Shown here one piece after another: positions 1-14,000 of a DNA stretch of 64,000 nucleotides. Within the stretch, counting starts at the first letter, position 1; each line of letters starts with the position of its first letter. Below the pieces are notes generated by a model, which saw only the letters and a program-made list of their open reading frames with translations, was not told the DNA's origin and ran no database searches. Source of the DNA: Elgaria multicarinata webbii (taxonomy: Eukaryota > Chordata > Lepidosauria > Squamata > Anguidae); contig NC_086188.1 of assembly GCF_023053635.1 (NCBI RefSeq), forward strand, positions 1,314,501 to 1,378,500, written 5' to 3'. Made by a program: the position numbers and the translations under genes.

Positions 1-1399
1 TACATTGTCATTAAACAGTATATTTAAACAGTAAACCTGAGCTTTTACTTGTTTCAGAAGTATGTTTGTACTATTGGATTTATATATGTTGATTCCACAT
101 TAGTTATCATTATTAGAAGCTTCTGGACAAATGTATTTTATCTTCAATTGTCATTACTGTAACTTTTTTAGAGTAACTTATTAAGAAATCAGGGAAATCT
201 ACTCAGGTTCAATTCAATCAGTACATTTTTTTTTTGACAAATCTGCACTTAAAATCTAATGGCAGTCTTTTAACACAGGAGAAGTTGAGGGGCAAATGGC
301 TGGATGAAGAGGTGCCTGGATCCAGTTCTGTTCACCATTTTCTTTTAAATCAAGTTTTATAAGATTAACTAAAACTAGTACATTACAAAACTGCTGGAAA
401 TATTGTAGCGTGAATTTTGTAATATTATGGCAGCGAGTTGTATTGATTTAAAAGTGTGTACAATCTCACAGACTCCTCCTCTTCCATAACAGCAAAGTCA
501 GAAAGCATTTGGCTGTTTCAGCCTTGATAACAGGCAGTTACCCACAGCAACCTAACAAAGAGCAACTAGTCACACACTGCTCCATGGACTCTGCCTTTCT
601 TTAAGATCCACTTCGCTTCAACTCCCACAGTGAAGGAGAATGGGTACTGAACTGCCTTTGAAATTTCACTGTAGTGAAACAAACAGACCAGCTAATATAA
701 GTAGAGAATTCAGGTCATTTCTCTGGCACAGTTGTTTACTGCATGCCAAAAGAATGACTGTTTTAAGCTTTGCCATACGCTTTTTACAAGAAATATATCT
801 GGTACTTTGCCCTTTCAATAGAATTTATTATTACATATTTGTTTTAATATTAATGTTTATACTTCATTGTCTTCTCGTGCCTCCTCACCTCAAAAACTTG
901 CCACATGTATATCCTCCAGGAACAAATTCTGCACAAATCCATTGTAATTTACTTGACTTCTGCACCTGGAAGGGCATTGCAGGGAATATTATTGCTCGAC
1001 TTGAGACACATTGGTTCCCAAATCTGAAATCTACACTTCGAGCTTAATTAATAGAAAATTCAACTCACTGCAAAGACATGTATATTTTTGTATACACGTT
1101 TCCTACTTCTTCTTATTATTCTTATTATTATTCTTATTATTCTTATTCTTATTATATTATTTTGAGTAGTATGAAATAAACTCTTACCTTCAAGCAATCA
1201 CTTCTTGGAAGTTTTTTGCTGTTAAACAGGTCATGATATCCTTGGTCATAGGAGTACCATTAACCTTGAGCAGTTCACTGACCATAAAAATGAAGCCAGC
1301 AAAAGCTTAACAGCAACCCAGAGCCGGGGAGAGGGTGGGGGTTGGCAAGGCAAAAAACTAGCTCCAATCACAGCTAAAGAAGCCACGCATATACATATT
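1..1399. other. AT-rich sequence without a recognised gene
   Basis: No exon with conserved protein similarity was recognised on either strand. A 135-codon open frame at 640-1047 has no recognisable domain. By synteny the convergent neighbour RAD9B would be expected beyond this side, so part could be its 3' flank; that is inference only. Confidence 0.4.
1106..1161. repeat. TTC/TTA-rich microsatellite
   Basis: Interspersed CTT, ATT and TTATTC units form an imperfect pyrimidine/AT-rich simple repeat. Confidence 0.9.
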
Positions 1400-4300
1400 G
1401 TATAAATACTATATTTATTAAATATCTTTACAGTTCATTTAAATGTATTTACAGATACTATTCTTGCGCAAATTATACTTCAGACATCCAACTCACATAA
1501 TTGCCTTTTAGGTAAGCACAGGTAACGATAGTCTCATTTGACAAGAAAAAAAGCATCCTCGTTAGATTAGCTTGCTTTGTCAGGCAAGATTAAGAGTCCA
1601 TTTCTAAATTTAGGCTCTAATCCTATACGTATTCACTTGAAAATTAAGTCCCATCCAATTCAATGGGATTTACTTCTGAGTAGATATTTGTAGGAAAGCA
1701 CTGTTGGACTGCTTTCCTATGGGAAAGCAACCCAACACCCAAATAGCAATTCTAATCACAGTATCTTCTTTGTTTTCACTGTGGACAGTTATGTCCATAT
1801 CCAATCTGGTCCCAGATTTTAGGCTGTTCTTCCTATTTTATTTTTTGCAGAAATAGCTAATCTTGAGGGGAAACAGGAGCTTGGATGCAGGTTTCCCCCT
1901 CTGCCAACAGAAGAGCTCCTCTTGATGCCAGAGAGAATTGCGATCTACTGAAGTAGGCTCTCCGCTGGAGGGAGGGGTGTTCTTTCCCCTTGCAGCACTT
2001 CCTCACATGTCGTTCTGGAGGGGGGGTAGGAAGGAATGAGCAAACATTGTCCCACGCCCAACTCCAGAATCATTCATTCAGTTTACAACATTCCACTCCA
2101 CACCACTCCGGAATGCCACTTCCGTTCTCCCCAAGACAGCTAAAGTAACAAGGAACCCCGGACACCCAACTCTTTCATGTGGACAGATCACATTAGCCTA
2201 CCTCTTCATATCTATAAACTTAGCAACACAGTTGTAGGCATCCCCAGAAGGCAACTCCTTCTGCTGCTATAGCATTAATTAGTGAAGTAGGTTGATGCGA
2301 TGCAAAATCGTTTCTTCCATTCTCTATAAAGCAATTTTGCAGTTTTAAGTTCTCAAGTCTCCATCTATGTGTTTCCAATTTAAGAGAACACAAAATGGAA
2401 TGCCTTCGCTTTGCCAAATCATAGCTCCAAGTTCCTAGGAAACTACTGCTCTGAGTACTGGTAAAGGTTATTTTAACAAAGTAGTGAGCCCTGCCTTTTC
2501 CTTTTGTAAAAAATATTTGTGCGCAGACAGCTTAAGTTCGTAGGAAGAAATTAGGCTCTAATATGTTTGAGTGCACATCTTAACATGGGAAAAAAAATCA
2601 AGCGTGCAATAGAAATATTCTTTATAATACAATATTGCTTTAAAAACAGATGGCAAAAGCTATAAACTGTACTGGTCTTTGGTGTCCAGTGAAGGGGGAG
2701 AGGGACTTAGTATCTGCAAGTTTAAAAACTCAATTTGATCATTAAAAATGTGGTAAAAGACAAATGGCTTTATACATACTGCTTGACTAGGAACTGCTCT
2801 AAGCAAAGCAATGCTGGCAGTCAAATTCTACTAAATGTTACAGTTCAACCAATCGTGAACAGGAAGCAAGATTCCAGACTCTGAACAGTGGAAAAGGGCT
2901 CCAGGCCGTGACCACCTCAGCATGCAAGAGAAGCAAGTGGTGGACATCCACTTTTGTAGTTACAGAAAGCCTGGAAGAGATTCTCCATCCTGTTATGTGG
3001 AGGCACCAAGTCAGGAAGAGGCCTACACACCAAAAGGATAGGGCAGGGAGGGAGGCAGTTAGTAATCAAATGCTTGTTCTAATGAGCGTGAATACTGGTG
3101 ATTTAAAAATGCAAAGAAAATCCAAATTGAGGGATAACTGCTCCTTTCGCAAAGCAGAAAAGAAGCCAGGTACTGCAGCATTAATACATTCCTTCTAATT
3201 GAAGATACACAGGTACAACTTGTTCAGCTAAAGTAGTATACAAGAGATTGAAATGGTCTGTGCAAAGTGATTATTTGCCACGTTTCTGAATTAGAGCACT
3301 ATTATTTTCTTCATTTCTTTTTATTCCACCCTGTATCCATGCCCCCTAAAAATCCATTTTGTCAAGCTAAATTGTTAAGGCATTCTGACAAGAAATTAAA
3401 GGTGATTTAAGAAAAATCATCATGCCAATTTTTTAAAAAAGGTAGATTTAACAGCTTCCAAATGATTTCGCCCATTCTCATGGTAAATGAAATGCCTGTT
3501 AGAAGCAGGATGCACTGAAACAGTGACATGTACATGGTACATGTTACATAATTATAAATAAAAGCTTGACACGATTATGCAAATATACAGTACAACCACA
3601 AAAATATTTAAAACAGGCTGAGGTAACCTCAAACTTACAGTTTTAATACAATAAACCTGGCAGTAAAAACCCCTTTTTATTCTTGAAGGAGGTAAGATTG
3701 CTTTACTGGCCAAGTTCATCAACTAAATATCAACATTACCCAACTGCTATATAAAACATGGCTTTTCATTTCTAAGTACTTCTCTACCAGCAAAAAAGTT
3801 ATGAAAAACTGACCAAAATATATATATTTATATCTTTACAGCTATTGGTTTTTACATGAGCTTAAAAGAAAAAAAAGAGGGAGAAGGGAAGATTGCAGCT
3901 ACTGAAGAAACTGGATTGACTGTAAATGAAAGGAAATGCTATATTGCTAAATGGCTATTAGATACCTGTAAACATCATGGAAGTTCATTCTGGGAATCCT
4001 AGATACCAACTACTAAAGTGGAAATGCTGTTTGTTCAGCATTTTGCCCATGTTACAATTGCTATTATTTGCAGGAGCACAAATAGAGATGTGGACTCTGA
4101 AACATCACAAAGTTCCTCAAATTTGAAAGGGAAGATTGCTTGCCCAGGATTATCCACTTAAATACATCTCCTTGGTCCTAACTACCACAGCACATAAACC
4201 AAGATCAGATGATACTTGTGCAGGTAACATGCCATCTCAAACTCTCAAATACCCCAGTTTCTTCAGATTTCATTACAACTGAAAGATTGAAAAAAAAAAA

Positions 4301-5033
4301 TCCAGAAGGAAAATCTAGCTCACAGAGGGCCCCATGTGAACAAATGATATGCTGAACGTTCATCCGTATAACTGTTAAGCACCTTCAGCCTCTCTCACTT
4401 CCTCTCCCTTGCATACATGCACAACACATTTCACAAAGTAATTCTGTGTTTCAAATTTAGTAACAGACAAAGCTCCTGAGCCAATACCATAAATACCAAG
4501 AGGCTCACAGCACTTCGAAGCCTCTGGAGAATTCATATAAACACAAGCCTCAACTATTATTTGAACATACTATGCTAGTTATAGGATGCTTTGCAACCAC
4601 TCACAGATGAAAAATGGGCTTTTTCTAGCAATATACTTGTGTCCTCATGGAGGTTCTCTTTATCAGTTTTAAATAACACATCTAGTTTTGAATCACAAAC
4701 AGCCAAATCTACTTATTTGCTGCTTAATTTCCTCAGAGCCATCGTCATGATTATTTCTTCCCCTCCCCATTATGCGATATTTACTACTAAACTTTGAAAA
4801 GACAAGCTTCAAGTATTGAAATTCTTCATTTCTTGCTGGCAGATGTACCCCAGTGTACTCCAGTAGTGGTTCTGGACAGAGACCTTGACTGCATCTTAAA
4901 ACAGGCAATAGACGTAACACGTAATAGCCACTGAGATCAACTGCAGAGAAAGACATCCTGCCAGCAGGAAACAGTCCGTGAGAAGCTGGGAACGGTAGGA
5001 AACGTGTCATCAAAAGCAGATGCTTTCAACAAA
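1400..5033 (-). other. PPTC7: Probable long PPTC7 3' UTR
   Basis: About 3.6 kb downstream of the PPTC7 stop is AT-rich with few recognisable repeats and no plausible coding exon. Human PPTC7 is known for a long 3' UTR. A minus-strand AATAAA at 1414-1419, followed by a TG/T-rich stretch, is a candidate polyadenylation signal, but other signals in the interval could also be used. A degenerate inverted-repeat element fragment lies at 1618-1700. Confidence 0.5.
1414..1419 (-). terminator. Candidate PPTC7 polyadenylation signal AATAAA
   Basis: Minus-strand AATAAA with T- and TG-rich sequence downstream, about 3.6 kb beyond the stop codon. Other AATAAA or ATTAAA words lie closer to the stop, so usage is uncertain. 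Confidence 0.35.
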
Positions 5034-5092
5034 TCAGTCTGTATATTCAGCGACTATAGAAAGGAGGACGGTGATGTCATCTGGCTTTCCAC
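5034..5092 (-). CDS. PPTC7: PPTC7 coding exon 6 and stop
   Basis: Acceptor TTTGCAG is followed by 59 nt encoding [19 protein letters not shown] and a TGA at 5034-5036. The DD pair is the last PP2C metal-binding motif. Confidence 0.96.
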
Positions 5093-8000
5093 CTGCAAAG
5101 CAAGATATTTAGATGTTTTTATCTGAAGAAATGGCCAAGAAAGTATCATGAAAATAAGGTCAGCGAGTGATCATCACTTGCCTGCAAGCTTCATACCCAT
5201 CTCTGGCAAGCAAGCGCCAGCAAGGTTGCAGTTGTGTTCAGTGCCATAAACCAGGGAAGTGGAGGCGGGAGTGGGTGGGTTAAGAGCTGATGCCCTAAAT
5301 TCAAGCCCTTAATATTTGCCAATGAATTTTCCCAGGGAGGTTAAAAAAAAGAATTCTGGACATGGCAATATGTCTAACTGCCAAGAGAATGGGATGAATT
5401 TGGAAAAAAAGAATAAAATCTAACCTGTGTCATATTTTACAACTGTATCATGCAGTTGCACAAAAATACAGGTTTATATCTGCAAGGTGAGTGGCCATGT
5501 GATGGACCTGGCCCCGAATTAGGCAGCACATCAGAATCCTTGAACACTTGCCACTTCAGAATCTTGGAACACACCCTTCGCCTAGCAGTCTGAGATTTGT
5601 GGTTTTGCTATTATTTATCATTTATTTCCCTCAAGGAAACTGGAAACTTTACCTCTTACATTCAATCCATTGTCACAGGCAAACTGTGCGAAGGGAGACA
5701 TGTAATTTGGGTCATATGCCAGTTCGTGAGCTTGTTCAGCGATACTTCTTGCCGTCTGCTGTATGCTTTCATAATTCGAATTCTGGATTGAAAGGGAAGC
5801 ACGTTACTTTTTAAAATGGTATCTATTCACCTGTCACTAGGAACTGATATACCTTAGTTCCCATTTACAATTTCAGTAAACTGCCCAGAGAGTTTCGGCT
5901 ATTGGGTGGTACAGAAATTAAATAAATAAATGAAATTAAGTATTAACAGTGTCTAATCTAAAGAAATCTTATTTTGTGGGGAAAATACAAATATATTTAG
6001 AATGCTATGTAAAGTAGTACAAACATCCTCCTCACCCCACAGCAGTACCTGCTGGGAAAAGTTTTTGGAAGCTGCACTTGACTTTGAAGAAATATTTTAA
6101 GGTCTTTGATAACAGTCCATCTGTTTTTCATAATAGGGGGTGTTGGAATGTAGCTGGCTAGAAAACCGAGCTTGACCTTGACTTTAAACCAACTTTTAAC
6201 CTTTATAGTCAGCTATGCCTGGACAGGCAATCACAAGAAAAAGCTAGATTGGAGAGAGTTTGAAGAGGACACACACTCATAGGAGACACTGGATCAAAAA
6301 GCAGTATTAACACATGGCCTGCAAGGACTTGAATGATTTGTTCCGAAGTTCCTCCCCATAGTAACCCAATTAAATACCCTTGTTGAATAAGAGACAGGCA
6401 ACTTCAACAGAACAGTGCAGCTTTAAATCTCCTTAGAGATTGAGCTGGGGGGGGGGGGGAATTCTGAGAGGATCCGAACAAATTTAAGTTTGCTTGTGGG
6501 TGGCACCTAATACCACCTGAACTCATACATTTGTCAGGACGCTGACCCTTTGGTGTGTCACTTGTTCTCTCTTCCATCTCTCTGACACAGACCCCAAACT
6601 TCCCATCAGACAAGCACAACCAAAGAAATTGGCAGTTTACACAAACTTCAATCTGATGGCTCGTTTTTACCAAGCCCTTTGAAAAGATTTTGGGAGGGCC
6701 TAGAAAGTTGCAATACTAAAAACATTTTAGTCATTTCCAGGAATCAAGCTTTTCCCAAAGAAGGCATTTTGAAGCCATGTCACAGAAGGCTACCAGAATA
6801 CAGGGTAGATACACAAGATCAAATCATTTCTCAACCCTATAAGGCTTGCCACTGTTTGCCAGCTCTTGTGCATTCAATTTCATCTTAACAAAGGCAGACC
6901 CTAATCATCCCAGTTCAACAGTTCTGACATCACCAAAAAGACAGGCAGCCTGACCCCCTCCCTACAGAAATGGTGTGGTAGCCAAGAGACTGAGCTATGG
7001 ATCAAGAAATCCCGTGATGGAATCTCACCTCTGTCACCAACTCACTAGATGGCCTTAGGCAAGCTACTCCCAGCCCCCTAATCTATGACATTCTGGGCCT
7101 GTTCAGACAACACACTAAGCCATGGTTAGGCCACTAACCCTTTTGCAGCAAATGGTTAATGAGCATGTTTAAACCATGGTTATGTAGCCACCATGGTTAG
7201 GAATGGTTCACACGACACGCTAAGCCATAATGCTTAACCACCGTGGCTTAATGCGTTGTCTGAACAGGGTCTATTATCAGCCTGCTTTACAGGGTTGTCG
7301 CAAGAACAACAACATCCATAAAGCTCTCTCAACAACCCGATGCACTATATAAATACTGTGATGATGGCTGTTGGCTTTCCCCTTTCCCCATCTGCGTCGA
7401 TTAGACTGGAAACCTGCAGGCAGGCAGGTTACCTTTAGCTTCTTCAGCTCCTGAAGGATCATATAGTCAGGCATGTTATCAAAGAGGCCATCTGTGGCTG
7501 TCAGAATGATGTCTCCCAGCTGGACATCAAAGGTAGTACTGTCTGCAGCGTCTGGGCTGTGAAAACAAAGAGAGTGAACAGATGCGTATGTGAACGGTCC
7601 TTAGGTCAACATTTAACCTAAAATGTAGGGGAAACAACAGTAGTAGCTTATCTTATATTGCTACTGCAATAATGTTCAGAGCATGACAATGCAATCTTAT
7701 ATATGTCTACTCAGAAATAAATCCCACTGATTTCAATGGGGCTTACTCTCAGTAACATGGGCGTAGGATTGCAGCCCTCAGCACTAGAGAGAAAACTCTA
7801 TTTAACTTGCTTTCTTCAAAAACAGATCACCCTTACAAGGTTGGATTTGAGCACAGAGAGCCACAAGCATATTTGCATTCCTAAAAAAAAAACCATTCTT
7901 CATTAGACACAACAGACCAGGACCAACATTTTATACACTCTGCATCAAGAGGAACAAGGAACCTTACACAGCAAAACAGCTTTGCAATGATCCCCTGAAG

Positions 8001-11000
8001 GGACCCAAAATAGGGAATCTTCCCTCCCCTGAACTTTGTTTCTGGCACGTTCTGCACTGACCAGTGAGGTTCCAAAGGCCTTCCTCTGAAGGGAGGGAGG
8101 AGAGAAGCTTTGCTTCAGGTCCTTGGCTCTAGTCCCCATTGGACAAAATGTGCTTTTCCAACACTCCCATCTTCAGAGCTTGGTGTTCCGCCAAGTGGCG
8201 GTTCTGCTCATTTTGATTGGGCAGCGTGCACTGCTGGAAGCTGTTCACTACACTGAAATACAAGCTACAGTCACATGCGTCTCTCTCTGTTCTTCCAAGT
8301 ATTTGCTACCTCACCGCAAGAGTATGCAGAATTCGCAGATTCCCAAACCAAGTCCCAAGAGGAAGGAGGAGGCTCCCCAAAAATGAACAGGGCAGTATAT
8401 GCTTCACAGTCAAAGGGGGAGCTGGCATGGCCTCATGGGTATAAACAGTCATCTTGGCTTGCTGGTGAATGCGCTCAACGCGCATGCCTTCATATTATTA
8501 TTATTATTTGCATCTTGCATCAAGCGCACAACAGCCACACAGAACATGACCATTAGCATCCGTCCCAGTCGTTCAAAGATGCACACTGCATACAACCCTG
8601 AAAGAGCGCCTTCTCCCCTACCAACCTGCCCTGTCACTGAGGTCATCCGAGGGCCTGCTCCTGGTGATTCCACATAGACCCATCCTCTGATTGGAGTCCA
8701 CCAGGGGAAGGGCCTTCAGCGTGGTGGCCCCCCTCCTATGGAATTCCCTGCCTCTCGAGGTCAGGCAGGTGTCAACTTTGTATTCCTTTCAGCGCCTCCT
8801 GAAAGCGTCATTGTTCCAGGAAGCCTTTCCTTAATGACTAGCCACGGTTCACTTTAAAGTCTATTTTAAAGCGTTTTATCCTGTTTTTATTTTACTTTAT
8901 CTTGTACACTACTCCAAAATTTTGTACAGGGAGCAGTATATAAATACTATAAATAAATAAATAATACAATTTGAAAAGTGGCAAGTTTTGCTTTTAAGCC
9001 AAGTGAGCTCCCTGTAGCCAAGTAAAAAAATCCAGTGGCAACGAGCAATAGTCGTTTTTACTCAGCAAACAAATGAGCAGGAGTGAAATATTAAAATTTG
9101 CATTTGTGGCTGACAAATGTTGCTGAACATGAAAGTCAAACAGTAGGAGGTACATGGAGACATAAAGGTAACTGACGCCACACAAAAAGGGCGTTACACC
9201 CTAGCCAGCTTGTTCTTAGTGTGACTCACACACATTTGTTTTGTGAACACACATTCAGAACATGCAAGGATCACAAAGGGCGATGATCAATACTCCACAT
9301 ACAACAAATGCACACCCTCTCCAAGGAGGGGGACACCTTTCCCCCACTGGCTCCAGTATTTACTAAAGCCTGGCTAGTGAGAAAGATGGAAAAGTACAAC
9401 AACAGAATCACTGAGCACAAAAAGGCCATTTCCCACATGATAGTAGTCGCTCAGTGTCCTCTAGCAGGACATGAGCAGAATAAAAATGGGAACACAGAAC
9501 GAAACTATATGTTAGACATTAATGAAAGAAGATACACCACGTGGGAGCTCTGAGATGGCCAAGTGCAATTCAGCCCCCCTTGCATGAAACAATGAGTTAC
9601 CTATTCTGGGATACAAGGTGTGAGCACAATTCCCGGTGGACATACCCAACCCAACTGCCGTTTGTTATGGTGAATGTGGGCCTGAATCATCCATACCCAA
9701 AAAGTCTCACCTGTCACTGAAGACAACTCCTTCAGCTTCAGGCGGTGCTATTGACAGCTGGAACGGAGTGTTGAAGTAGTGTTGCTGTTCATCGGACCGG
9801 TGTACTACTTCTCCACCTCTGACTACCAAAAAGCCTGAATCCCCCAAATTTGCCGTATGTAAACGATGACTCGTCCGATCCAGAACTACAATGCAAGCTG
9901 TGCTGCTCCCTGGAAATAAAATTTCAAAGTTTGAGGAAGAAGAAAACCTGCCTTTTTTTAATGGTGTGCTGCTTTTAATGATGTACTGGTTTTAAACGTT
10001 TGAATTAGTTTAACGTATTTTATGGTGTTATTTGTGTTGTACCCTGCCTCGATCCAGAGGGAGAGGCAGGTAACAAATATTATTATTATAATTATTATTA
10101 TTAGAGTCAAAATGCTCCATGGTCTAGCTGATCTAAGACACACTGTAAACCGCCCAGAGAGCTTCGGCTATTGGGCGGTATAGAAATGCAATAAAAAATT
10201 TAAAAAATAGAAATGCCTGTGTTGACATAGAAATGGTGTTAACAAACAATGTGCAGAGCTGACACTTCTTGTGAACTGAAAAGGTCAAGACGAATTGGAC
10301 AGGCTCATTTAGTAAGAGGAGACCTTGGAGGCGTCTAGTTTAGTCAGGGCCTTTGCACAAAAACAGCTACGACGTATACGGAGGCCCCAGTTCATGCAAC
10401 GTCTGAACTGACATTGAAGGGGAAATTCTGCAGCTGACGGCCATGCTGTAAGTGTGTAATGAAAAAAGGGCTGACTATTCCTGAGCTCTACAGAGGTTAG
10501 CTAAATATAGCTTACTTATTCCTAGGGACCTCCTGGCAGAGAAGCTAAGGTCAGGTGAGGCAGCAAGAGTAACTTGTGCTTAGTGTGTAAAAGGTTGCCC
10601 GTTTCCATTAGCCCTGCTGGTTCTCAGTGTTACCAAGACGCAGCCAAATCCTGTCCAGCAAGTCCCTCGTCCATCATCCCCCCATACTGAACTCCCTCTA
10701 ACAGGGGTGGAACCAAAATGGAGCCACAGGATGCTTGGGGGGCTCCAAGGTTTGCAGAAGGGGGACGAAACAAAACACCACCGGGGGAGGGGCAACCCCC
10801 ACCGCAATCAGACTGAGCATGCTCAGTGACCGCAGAAGGTCTGTGGGGTTGAAATGTGATTTCCCCAATGGGGAAGTACAGCTGGACTTAATCATGGCCA
10901 TTCCATATTGCCTAGGACTAGGCTGTGAAAAGGAGCACTGAGGAACAAATGAAGCACCCGCCTGTAAGTACATTCAAGGAACAGTGGAAAATGACTGAGA

Positions 11001-14000
11001 AGTACAGGCTGACATGTTTCAGATTTAAAAGTGTGCTGCTTTCCTTTCCCGAACCCACACACACGTCTGCCTGCATTTGCAACCAGTCCTGCAAATGTTG
11101 TGAGGTCATCACGATTTCAAAGAGTTTGTTCCAGTATTCCAGGCAAACCACCATAAGACTAAGTTGCAGACTTTGGGCTTTTCATCATCCCAGGGACACT
11201 TTTTTGTTCTAGATTTGGCTAACACTTAGCCAGAAGGAGAGATCTGCTGAACTCGAAAGCTTGCTCGCTATTGGCAATGCTTTAGTTCAGCCTTCCTCAA
11301 CCTGGGGCGCTCCAGCTGTGTTGGACTGCACCTCCCAGAATGCCCCAGCCAGCTGGCTGGGGCATTCTGGGAGGTGTAGTCCAACACAGCTGGAGCGCCC
11401 CAGGTTGAGGAAGGCTGCTTTAGTTGGTCCTAATAAAGGCAGCACAGCAGTGTTGCTTTCAGGGTTTTTTTCCTAGTAAACTAACTGGGCTACCTACAAT
11501 TTCAGTCAATTAATAAAGTTTTTTTAAAACAACAACACCCACACACCCTTCTTGTAAGGTAGGTCAATATCATCCCTATATTGTGGGGAGGGGGGAGGGA
11601 GGAGGCTGAGACTTGGAGAACATGATTGGCTCAGAGCCCTTAATGAGTTCATGACAGGTGGTGAGATCTAATGCCGGGAGCTTCGCAGCTCAGGCCTTAA
11701 CTACTGCACATGCTCTCAAGAGCAATATAGGGGGTGGCTGCCTGGCTAAGAATGACCCCCGCAAAGCCACTGATGTGAGGACTTGGAAGCTCTTACCAAG
11801 TAAAGGTACTTTGTTCTGCAGCAGCTCACAGTAACCTGTGGTGAGAATTCCAACAGGATTGCTCGGTACAAAGCGTCCCTCCTTCACTAAGCGTTCACAA
11901 GTGCGCATGAGAGTCCCTGAGAACTGAGACGGGTCAACGCCGTAGTCGCGCCAGCCCCCAACGCCATCTGCTACTCCTAAGATAGAGAGAGAAATAAAAT
12001 TCTATAATGTGAATAAATTCCTCATTATTAATACAAAACACGGTATTTACATAAAAATGCAAAGCTGGTGAAGCTTAATTAAATATTCTCATTTGCTGGT
12101 GATATTTCTAAAGGAGCCTTTCTAAACTAATTACTCTCCTAATTCAATACACCATGCAAGGAGCAGAGAGGTACATAATTACCTTTGATTGCTGAAGCCT
12201 CAAATAAGGGGTTTGTTATGCAACGGCATTAAGGCTACAGAACTGGGCAGCGGGGGGGGGGGGGGGGAGACTCAACAGGACCAAGGACAGCCACTGTGTG
12301 TTCCTTTCTGGGGCTATTCAGGAATAGTTTTCCAATTCCTATACTACCACACATTTCAGAGATACAGGCACCTATAGAAAGTGTAACAGGGTAAACGCTA
12401 CCTACATCCGAACAAAGGCCATTATGAGTTGAAGGTTACCTAAATGGGCTTAAGGTGATTACTTGAACTAACTTTGAGCAGTTCAGCAACCAAATGTCAG
12501 CAAAAGCCAAGACAACACTAACTTTAAGTGGCTTGCAGGATCTATGCTTTTTATTTTAGTCGTGAGTGGCTATTCACAAGTAATGATTTTGAACATTTTG
12601 AGCCTGAGGCTAGGTGAAATATGATACACAACATATCACATCCACATACACGGATCAAGAACCAATATGGCTGTTTGCTGACAACATTCAGTATTGCCGC
12701 CTGCAATTGCAGCGTATTGTTACTGGGGCTGACTTTGACCCAAAAGCTTTGAAGAGTAGAGCCATTTAGCAAAAAACAACAACAAGCAAAAACAAAAAAC
12801 CCTTGAGAATTTCTTCAGGGTGACATTAATGTAAGACAACAATATCAGAAACTTTCTCAGAGATGTTATTGAGTGTCTCTAATCTACTTACCAAAGCATA
12901 TCTGGTAATCTTTCTATAACATTTGGCTCAAGCTGTTTTTCAGCCTGCATGAGCCATAATTTGGTATTTTACACAGTGAGTGAGGATCATGTAAATTATT
13001 CAGGATGCAGTATGAGTCACTTTTTTAAAGATCAGAGTGACTACTTATAACAGATCTCCTTTGGAACAAAAGTCCACTAACCTCTGTCAAAGAAGTGACA
13101 ATTTATTTAATGCAAAAGTGAAATTTTCTAATCTGTAAACTGCCCTTCACTTAGGATGCCAGCTGAAATGGAGATGGACGGTTTAGAACTGACCTTGGCA
13201 TGAACTATATAATCTGACAACATGTTACAGCCAGACTTTGAACAGACTGTCAGCATTAATCAGATTTCTCCCAAAAATAGTCCACAGCCTTCTAGACCTG
13301 GAATTCCAGCCCTTGTTTTACAGATCACCAGAAAAGTCATACCAAACAGTAAAAGAACCATATATGTAGGAAGGCAACCTCTGCTGTCACAACTTTGCAT
13401 GCCTTCTATATACTCCCATCACCAGCATGTCAAAATTTACAAGGAGTGCTTTGGATAGCACAGGAAAGAAATCTAAATCTTTTCCTTTTCCAAAACTGGA
13501 CATCACGTGGCTTTGTTGAGAGGGTGGGGGAGACAGACATTTAGTTGATTGTTTAGATCAATTTAAAAGAACCACCACCCACTAAAAACATGACCCTGAT
13601 TAACTGGGCTGAAGATCTTTAAATGTTTTGATGCAAGTATCTCAAAAACTGCAGATAGCAAACACCATCTTTAAAAAGGAATTCCAATCCCTTCTTATCC
13701 ACACAGGAAGGAATGCCTCATCTAAGATGCATGCACCATCTAGAACCAAGGAAAGTGCATTTCTTGCTTCAGTGTTGCTTTTATGTATATGCAAATTTAA
13801 TCAAATAAAGCTCATGATTAAAATAGTGGAAGGTTTCTTTAATTAGGCAGCAATCCCAATTAGTCAGCAGCAGCGTTTCATCAGTACTAGCTTAGTTAGA
13901 ACACTGCTACAGGCACCTTTTCACTATAGATTGCCCTAATAAAATGTCCACTAATATAGTTTTCCTCTTGCACAGAAGAATTAAATTAGCTTAATAAATT

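Noticed and set aside
640-1047. A 135-codon open frame at the left edge
   Set aside because: No domain, signal or similarity recognised, and composition matches the AT-rich surroundings.
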